Positions 5,506 to 9,418 of a DNA stretch of 9,418 nucleotides are shown here, one piece after another. The notes under the pieces were generated by a model. The model saw only the letters and a list, made by a program, of their open reading frames with translations, was not told where the DNA came from and ran no database searches. The stretch spans positions 1-9,418 of the forward strand of contig JAITVE010000071.1 of assembly GCA_031285975.1 (NCBI GenBank). The letters are read 5' to 3'. The first letter of the stretch is position 1, and every line of letters starts with the position of its first letter. The position numbers were made by a program, and so were the translations under genes. Origin of the DNA: Candidatus Adiutrix sp. GTDB lineage: Bacteria; Desulfobacterota; Desulfarculia; Adiutricales; Adiutricaceae.

Positions 5506-6411
5506 TTACGGCGCAGTCTTTTCACGGCCGAAATACTCCAAATATTCCATGGTCTCCGGCGCGGAGATCACCAGGGTGCTCTTGTCCTGGAAGGCTTTCT
5601 GGTACGATTCCAGGGAGCGGACAAAGGCGTAAAATTCCGGGTCAAGCCCGTAGGCCTCAGAGTAGACCGAAGCCGCCTCAGCGTCCGCCTGGCCCCGGAT
5701 TTCCTGGCTCTTGCGATTGGCTTCGGCGATGATTTCGGCCCGCTTGCGGTCGGCCTCGGCCCGAATCAGCCGGCCCTTCATTTCGCCTTCGCTGCGGTAT
5801 TTGGTGGCCTGCTGGTTGCGCTCCGTCTTCATGCGCTCATAGACCGAAAGCTGGTTCTCGGCGGGCAGGTCGGCTTTTTTAATGCGCACGTCCACCACTT
5901 CCAGGCCCAGGGTGGCGCCCTCCTCGGCCAGCTTTTTATTGCTCTCGTCGTTCACCCGCTCCATAACCGTGTTGCGGCTCTGGGAGATGATGTCGCTCAT
6001 GTCGTGGAGGCCCAGTTCCGATTTCAGAACGCCGATGATGACGTCACCAAGGCGGCGCTTGGCTTCCTCGACGATGGAATAGCTGCTGTCGCTTTTAAAG
6101 CGGGTGTAGAAGGCCAGCGGCTCCTTGACCCGCCAGCGCACATAGGCGTCCACCACCATGTTCTTCTTGTCTTTGGTGTAGATGATGGTGCTGGCCATGT
6201 CATATTCCATCAGGCGGTTGTCGAGGTAAATGACGTTCTGGATGAACGGCATTTTCACGTGCAGGCCCGGCACGGTTTTGGTGCTCACCGGCTGGCCGAA
6301 CTGGAGCACAATGGCGTACTGGGTTTCGTCCACCGTGAACAGGGCGTTGCTCAGGCCGAAACCGGCCACGGCGGCGATAAGAACAATGGCGGCGTGTAAT
6401 TTCTTATTCAT
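5506..6411 (-). CDS. hflC: FtsH protease modulator HflC (SPFH family)
   Basis: HflC and HflK form a large membrane-anchored SPFH assembly around the FtsH protease and restrain or direct its attack on membrane proteins. The 301-residue product has one N-terminal membrane segment (about 6-24). The SPFH domain follows (about 25-190; FTVDETQYAIVLQFG, then a PGLHVKMPF segment). Next comes a charged Ala/Glu/Arg-rich helix (about 190-250; EANRKSQEIRGQADAEA). The conserved C-terminal DPEFYAFVRSLESY (257-270) is typical of HflC. The bulk of the protein should be periplasmic. The start lies three bases after the hflK stop, with GGAGG inside the end of hflK, so the two are cotranslated. Length matches the family (E. 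coli about 334). FtsH itself is not in the window. Confidence 0.95.
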   Translation of the reverse strand: MNKKLHAAIVLIAAVAGFGLSNALFTVDETQYAIVLQFGQPVSTKTVPGLHVKMPFIQNVIYLDNRLMEYDMASTIIYTKDKKNMVVDAYVRWRVKEPLAFYTRFKSDSSYSIVEEAKRRLGDVIIGVLKSELGLHDMSDIISQSRNTVMERVNDESNKKLAEEGATLGLEVVDVRIKKADLPAENQLSVYERMKTERNQQATKYRSEGEMKGRLIRAEADRKRAEIIAEANRKSQEIRGQADAEAASVYSEAYGLDPEFYAFVRSLESYQKAFQDKSTLVISAPETMEYLEYFGREKTAP

Positions 6412-6414
6412 GGC

Positions 6415-7455
6415 TCACCTCCCGCCCTGGCCGTTAGTCGCGGGCTGGGCCGACGGCGCTGGGGCCGCCTGTTTGACGCCCAAATGCGGGAGCAGGGACT
6501 GCCCGACCTCGCCGGACAGCAGCACTTTTTCAGACGCGGGCAAAATCTGATCCATAGCCTCCAGCATCAGGCGGCGGCGCATAATTTCCGGCGCTTTTTT
6601 GTATTCCGCCACCAGGGCTTTGAAGCGGGAGGCCTCGCCCTGGGCCAGGTTGATGCGCTGGGAGGCGTAGGCCCTGGCGGCGGCCTCTATGGTGTAGGCC
6701 TGGCCCTGGGCCTCGGGCAGCACCTTATTGCTGTAGCCCTGGGCCTCATTTTCCGAACGCACGCTGTCTTCGCGGGCCGAAGTCACGTCGCGGAAGGCCT
6801 GGCTGACGTCGCGGGGCACATGGACTTCCTGCAACTCCACGTTCTGGATCAAGACGCCGATTTCATATTTATCCAGCATGGCCTGGAGGGTCTGGATGGT
6901 GTCGTCCTGAATGGGGGTGCGCTTTTCGGTGAGGGCGTCGTCAATGGTGTTGCGGCCAATGACTTCGCGCATGGCCGAAGTGGCGGCGTCGCGGATGGCC
7001 TTTTCCGGGTCGTAGACCTGGAAGACGTAATCCTGCGCGTTGCGCACGCGGTATTGCACCACGAAGCGGATGTCGGCGATGTTTTCGTCCTTGGTCAGCA
7101 TCATGGTTTCTTCGCTGGTGCCCGTGTTGCCGCCGATTTCCAGGCGGTTGGTGCGGCCGGTGTTGACCTTGATGACGGCTTCAATGGGAAACGGGGCGTG
7201 ATAGTTCAAGCCGGGGCCGACTTCGCGGTGGTATTTGCCAAAGCGTTTTATCAGGCCGCGTTCGGCCGGATCCACCGTGAAAAAGCCGCTGGCCGCCCAC
7301 AGGGCGATCAGGATTATCGGCAGGAAGGCGAAGGCCCGCCCGCTGCCCGGCATTTTCAGGTTCTTAAAGGCGTCGCCCATTTTGGGGAGGCCGGGGCCCA
7401 GCGGGCCCTTGTTTTTCTGGCGGCTCTTTTGCCACTCGTCCCAATCCATCGGCAT
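6415..7455 (-). CDS. hflK: FtsH protease modulator HflK (SPFH family)
   Basis: HflK is the partner of HflC in the FtsH-associated membrane complex. From the ATG at 7455 the protein has 346 residues. It starts with a Gly/Pro/Lys-rich cytoplasmic N-terminus (MPMDWDEWQKSRQ), then one membrane segment (about 41-59; FAFLPIILIALWAASG) and the SPFH domain (TVDPAERGLIKRFGKY, GPGLNYHAPFPIE, VEVHVP-like region QEVHVPRDVSQAF). A long helical region (SENEAQGYSNKVLPEAQGQA) and a Pro/Ala-rich tail end it. The frame stays open to an ATG at 7506, but that would lie at the predicted transcription start. AGGAAA at 7471-7466 serves 7455, and M20 (7449) is the other option. The stop is followed after three bases by hflC. 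Confidence 0.95.
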   Translation of the reverse strand: MPMDWDEWQKSRQKNKGPLGPGLPKMGDAFKNLKMPGSGRAFAFLPIILIALWAASGFFTVDPAERGLIKRFGKYHREVGPGLNYHAPFPIEAVIKVNTGRTNRLEIGGNTGTSEETMMLTKDENIADIRFVVQYRVRNAQDYVFQVYDPEKAIRDAATSAMREVIGRNTIDDALTEKRTPIQDDTIQTLQAMLDKYEIGVLIQNVELQEVHVPRDVSQAFRDVTSAREDSVRSENEAQGYSNKVLPEAQGQAYTIEAAARAYASQRINLAQGEASRFKALVAEYKKAPEIMRRRLMLEAMDQILPASEKVLLSGEVGQSLLPHLGVKQAAPAPSAQPATNGQGGR

Positions 7456-7513
7456 AGTGTATCGCTTTCCTGTCTGCCCGGCGACGTCCCACCGGGATAA
7501 TATCAAAGCCTAT

Positions 7514-7541
7514 ATGTTACCATAATATGACATTTTTTCAA
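7514..7541 (-). promoter_or_regulatory. Promoter of the hflK-hflC operon
   Basis: On the minus strand TTGAAA (7541-7536) is followed after 16 bases by TAACAT (7519-7514), preceded by TG as an extended -10 (TGGTAACAT). The predicted start near 7507 gives a leader of about 51 bases to the ATG at 7455. The region is AT-rich compared with its surroundings, as expected for a promoter. Confidence 0.6.
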
Positions 7542-7561
7542 TACCCGGAAATTAATGGAGG

Positions 7562-7698
7562 CTTCGCGGCGAAGATTTGTCAGTAGCGGGACTCTGTCCC
7601 GCACCCTGCCAAAGAGGGCCTTATGCGAGGCCCTCTCTGGACTCTCCGCGCACCAGGGGCTGCGCGCCCCTGGACCTGCGTGTCGGCTAGTGAAGCCG
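7562..7698. repeat. Train of five short hairpins (intergenic repeat)
   Basis: Five inverted repeats follow one another closely. They are CTTCG/CGAAG (7562-7574), GCGGGAC/GTCCCGC (7586-7602), AGAGGGCC/GGCCCTCT (7613-7636, extended to 7609-7640 with one mismatch), CCAGGGGC/GCCCCTGG (7653-7673), and CGGCT/AGCCG (7684-7698). The phrases between them (CACCCTGCCAAAG, and TGGACC after a stem) recall dispersed hairpin trains seen between genes in Desulfovibrio-like and other genomes, from memory only. No protein-coding frame here is convincing. The stretch 7562-8002 has no gene. Confidence 0.65.
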
Positions 7699-7711
7699 CG
7701 ACGACCATGGA

Positions 7712-7859
7712 GCGGCGCCACAACTCGCCTGAACTCATTCAAACCTGATAAGGTTTGAATAAACTGAGATTACAAGCCTTGCTTGTAAAGAGCTCAAACA
7801 AGTGGCGCCGCGCCTGCGGCGGGGAAGAGGCTGGGCTAGCAATCACAATCGGCCGTGCA
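7712..7859. repeat. Structured tandem element, copy A
   Basis: A perfect 10-bp outer stem joins GCGGCGCCAC (7712-7721) to GTGGCGCCGC (7802-7811). Inside the left arm is AACTCGCCTGAACTC, and before the right arm is CTCAAACAA. Four bases after the right arm comes GCGGCGGGGAAGAGGC (7816-7831). The unit ends at GTGCA (7855-7859). It is 148 bases long, of which 54 (7737-7790) are an insert absent from copy B. Nothing suggests coding. Confidence 0.65.
7737..7787. repeat. Two-hairpin insert inside copy A
   Basis: ATTCAAACC (7737-7745) pairs with GGTTTGAAT (7752-7760) around TGATAA, a nine-base perfect stem. TACAAGC (7771-7777) pairs with GCTTGTA (7781-7787) around CTT, a seven-base perfect stem. 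Both are AT-richer than the flanking arms. Copy B lacks this whole block, so it looks like an insertion into the loop of copy A or a deletion from copy B. Confidence 0.7.
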
Positions 7860-7950
7860 GCAACGCCGCAACTCGGCTGAACGCCTTAAACAAGCGGCGT
7901 TGCAATAGCGGCGGGAAAGAGGCGCGGCGGCAATATCTGGCGGAGGTGCA
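7860..7950. repeat. Structured tandem element, copy B
   Basis: A perfect 10-bp outer stem joins GCAACGCCGC (7860-7869) to GCGGCGTTGC (7894-7903). AACTCGGCTGAACGC (7870-7884) matches copy A at 13 of 15 bases, and TTAAACAA precedes the right arm. Four bases after the right arm comes GCGGCGGGAAAGAGGC (7908-7923), matching copy A at 15 of 16. The unit ends at GTGCA (7946-7950). At 91 bases it equals copy A without its insert (94). Confidence 0.65.
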
Positions 7951-7960
7951 GCACGGTTCC

Positions 7961-7991
7961 ACTATTAAAAAATAGTCGCGCTTTTTGCGCC
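7961..7991 (-). terminator. Possible terminator after the methyltransferase gene
   Basis: Read on the minus strand, GGCGCAAAAAGCGC is a four-base GC stem around five A's, followed within four bases by TATTTTTT. A second hairpin, ACTATT/AATAGT (7961-7976), overlaps the T-run. It lies 12 bases past the stop of the methyltransferase gene, the right place for a terminator. The short stem makes this uncertain. Confidence 0.45.
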
Positions 7992-8002
7992 TTTCATTAC
8001 CT

Positions 8003-9025
8003 TTACCCCTTATAACCAACCATTATGCCGCAGCCGGGGGGCAAGGGAGCGTTGAGGCGTTTGATGTCTTGCAGCCCGGCTTCGGACATCATGGCGGCGA
8101 TTTCGGCTTGGGTGTAGGCCTGGCCGCCGGAGGTCTGCACCAGCATGTTCAGGGAAAAGAGGGCCGAGGGGGCCGGGCCGCTGCGGTCATCGTCGATGAT
8201 GAATTCCTGGATGGCCAGGAGGCCGCCAGGGGCCAGGGTTTCGGCCCCGCGTTTCACCAGGCGGGCCGCCTCAGGCGGGGCTTCGCCGTGGAGCACCTGG
8301 GACAGCCAGGCCGCGTCAAAGCCGCCCGGCAGGTCGCTGCGCAAAAAATCGCCGCCCTGGAACTCTATCCGCCGCTCCAAATCAAATTGACGGAAGGTGG
8401 CGCGGGCGAATTTTTCCGTGGCGGGCTGGTCGAAAACCACAGCCGTCAAGTCGGGGTAGCGGCGGCAGAAGTGAACGGCGTAGGTGCCGGGGCCGCCGCC
8501 CAAGTCCAGAAGGCGTGTCCGGCCGCTGAGGTCAAGGGCTTCGGCCACACGGTCGGCCTGAAGGCGGGCGGTGTTGAACATGCCCATCAAAAAAGCTTCC
8601 CGCTCCTCTTCGTCGTCCGTGGCCAGGGTGCCCTGGGCGGCCACCATTTGGCCGGTGGCCACGGCTTTGGTCAGGTTGACCCAACTGGGCAGGATGTGGG
8701 ACATATGCTTGATGATATAGCCCAGATATTCCGGCGAATCCGCCGCCAGGTATTTGCGGGAGGCGGCGGTCAGCTTGACGATGTTGCCGTCCCGTTCCAG
8801 GAATTTCATGGCCACCAGGGCCGTGACCAGCATGTCCGTGGCCCTCGGCTCGCCGCCGATGCGGGAGGCCAGGCCGTGGGGGGTCAGGCCGCCGGGCCCG
8901 GCCTGGCCAACCTGAGCCAGGGCGGTGAAGAGGTCGAGTTTAACGTCCGCATACAGGGCGCAGGCTTCCCACACCTGGCCTGAAAGCTGGAAAATATCCG
9001 AAGGCGTCCAATCCTGGCGATCCAT
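8003..9025 (-). CDS. SAM-dependent O-methyltransferase family protein
   Basis: The 340-residue protein has the two-part layout of the acetylserotonin/hydroxyindole-type O-methyltransferase family (methyltransf_2). An N-terminal winged-helix dimerisation domain (about 10-95; VWEACALYADVKLDLFTAL, then a GLASRIGGEPRATDMLVTAL helix pair) precedes a Rossmann-fold domain. The SAM-binding motif I is LLDLGGGPG (172-180), followed by the acidic VVFDQP (197-201). GGDF (224-227), LSQVLH (241-246) and LAPGG (264-268) follow in the usual order. The start is supported by AAAGGAG about seven bases upstream. The gene begins directly after the glyS terminator and has no clear promoter of its own in the gap, so read-through may drive it. 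The substrate cannot be told from sequence. No biosynthetic cluster is around it, so it stands alone. Confidence 0.88.
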   Translation of the reverse strand: MDRQDWTPSDIFQLSGQVWEACALYADVKLDLFTALAQVGQAGPGGLTPHGLASRIGGEPRATDMLVTALVAMKFLERDGNIVKLTAASRKYLAADSPEYLGYIIKHMSHILPSWVNLTKAVATGQMVAAQGTLATDDEEEREAFLMGMFNTARLQADRVAEALDLSGRTRLLDLGGGPGTYAVHFCRRYPDLTAVVFDQPATEKFARATFRQFDLERRIEFQGGDFLRSDLPGGFDAAWLSQVLHGEAPPEAARLVKRGAETLAPGGLLAIQEFIIDDDRSGPAPSALFSLNMLVQTSGGQAYTQAEIAAMMSEAGLQDIKRLNAPLPPGCGIMVGYKG

Positions 9026-9060
9026 AATTTTCTCCTTTGATGTGGCCTTGCTATCGCTGG

Positions 9061-9098
9061 AAAAAACAAGGCTGGCATCACAAAGTGGGCCAGCCTTG
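9061..9098 (-). terminator. Intrinsic terminator of glyS
   Basis: On the minus strand a perfect 10-bp stem, CAAGGCTGGC (9098-9089) with GCCAGCCTTG (9076-9067), encloses a 12-base loop and is followed by TTTTTT. It lies about 30 bases past the glyS stop. This is a textbook Rho-independent terminator. Confidence 0.9.
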
Positions 9099-9127
9099 GA
9101 AGGTATACATTACATGGGGAATCTCGC

Positions 9128-9418
9128 TCACACGGTGCTGATGCGCGAGAAATCCGCGATGAGCTCAAATATGCGCCCGGCGCGGGACAAGAGGGCCACG
9201 CGGGCCTCTTTGACTTCCGGGTCGGGGTCGTCCACCAGCACCTCGTCGAAGAATTTGTCCACCGGCCCGCGCAGGGAGGCGATTTCGCCCATCAGGCCGT
9301 CGAAGTCCCCGGCCTCCAGGTAGGCACCGGTTTTGTGCTCCAGACTTTCCACCCGGCCCAAGAGGGCTTTTTCCGGCTCCAGGGCCAGGCGACCCCATTG
9401 GTCAAAGTCGTCACGGGC
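9128..9418 (-). CDS. glyS: Glycyl-tRNA synthetase beta subunit, C-terminal end (partial)
   Basis: Only the last 96 codons and the stop are in the window; the gene continues past the right edge. GlyS is the beta subunit of the alpha2-beta2 glycyl-tRNA synthetase, carrying tRNA recognition. The fragment belongs to the C-terminal anticodon-binding (DALR-like) domain. LRGPVDKFFDEVLVDDPDPE followed by VKEARVALLSRAGRIFELIADFSRI closely follows the end of E. coli GlyS (LRAPVDAFFDAVMV...RLALLNRLRDLFLQVADIS). The product ends ISTV, and a strong terminator follows. glyQ would be expected upstream, outside the window. Confidence 0.93.
   Translation of the reverse strand, partial: ARDDFDQWGRLALEPEKALLGRVESLEHKTGAYLEAGDFDGLMGEIASLRGPVDKFFDEVLVDDPDPEVKEARVALLSRAGRIFELIADFSRISTV

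Noticed and set aside
6484..7500. 338-codon plus-strand open frame opposite hflK
   Set aside because: It is fully antisense to a clear hflK, has a low-complexity Gly/Ala/His/Val composition and no family resemblance. It is a GC-bias shadow.
7456..7506. Longer HflK start at 7506
   Set aside because: That ATG lies at the predicted transcription start and has no RBS. The added residues are not HflK-like, and 7455 has a purine-rich RBS.
7503..7742. 79-codon minus-strand frame through the hairpin train
   Set aside because: It runs across several perfect stem-loops and the hflK promoter, and its composition is arginine-rich nonsense. The repeats explain the openness.
7860..7903. Integron attC site or retron RNA at the tandem elements
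   Set aside because: The right arms do not give the GTTRRRY core an attC needs, no integrase or gene cassettes are present, and there is no reverse transcriptase nearby for a retron.
7985..8983. 332-codon plus-strand open frame opposite the methyltransferase
   Set aside because: It is antisense to a gene with intact motifs, has a GC-driven composition and no RBS or recognisable domain.

Overview
The window is about 9.4 kb of gene-dense, GC-rich bacterial chromosome. It probably comes from a Deltaproteobacterium (Desulfobacterota / sulfate-reducer relatives). The reasons are the tetrameric-type glycyl-tRNA synthetase beta subunit, the HflKC pair, the QueD type, a DUF2834 membrane protein and a small conserved protein I associate with that group. 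This placement comes from gene content and protein style only. There is no rRNA, tRNA or phylogenetic marker to fix it. I see no phage, transposase, CRISPR or resistance gene.

Layout. Positions 1-85 hold the first 28 codons of a minus-strand gene that runs off the left edge. Positions 86-516 are a divergent regulatory region. It has a sigma70-like promoter in each direction and several inverted repeats, including a perfect 16-bp palindrome in the leader of the left gene. The only plus-strand genes follow: tsaE (tRNA t6A synthesis ATPase) and recQ (helicase). recQ has its own near-consensus promoter between the two genes. A GC-rich hairpin at about 3304-3346 separates recQ from a convergent set of minus-strand genes and can serve both sides.

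Minus-strand genes, in transcription order from the right edge. glyS (3' end only) is closed by a textbook terminator. A SAM-dependent O-methyltransferase-type gene follows. Next comes a roughly 445-base noncoding stretch packed with hairpins. hflK-hflC have their own promoter and form the membrane SPFH complex that modulates FtsH. After a REP-like palindrome come a DUF2834 membrane protein, a small conserved protein of unknown function translationally coupled to queD (TAATG overlap), queD itself (7-deazaguanine/queuosine precursor synthesis), an exported protein of unknown function, and a glycine-zipper outer-membrane-type lipoprotein.

How they fit. Most of the genes are housekeeping: tsaE, queD and glyS all serve tRNA, recQ serves DNA repair, and hflKC serves membrane protein quality control. 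The most unusual part is 7562-7990. It holds a train of short hairpins followed by two tandem, diverged copies of a structured element of about 92 bases. The outer 10-bp stems of these copies differ at three base pairs, and every difference is compensated. That pattern suggests selection on folding, or exchange of palindromic arms, rather than chance. One copy also carries a 54-base insert of two further hairpins.
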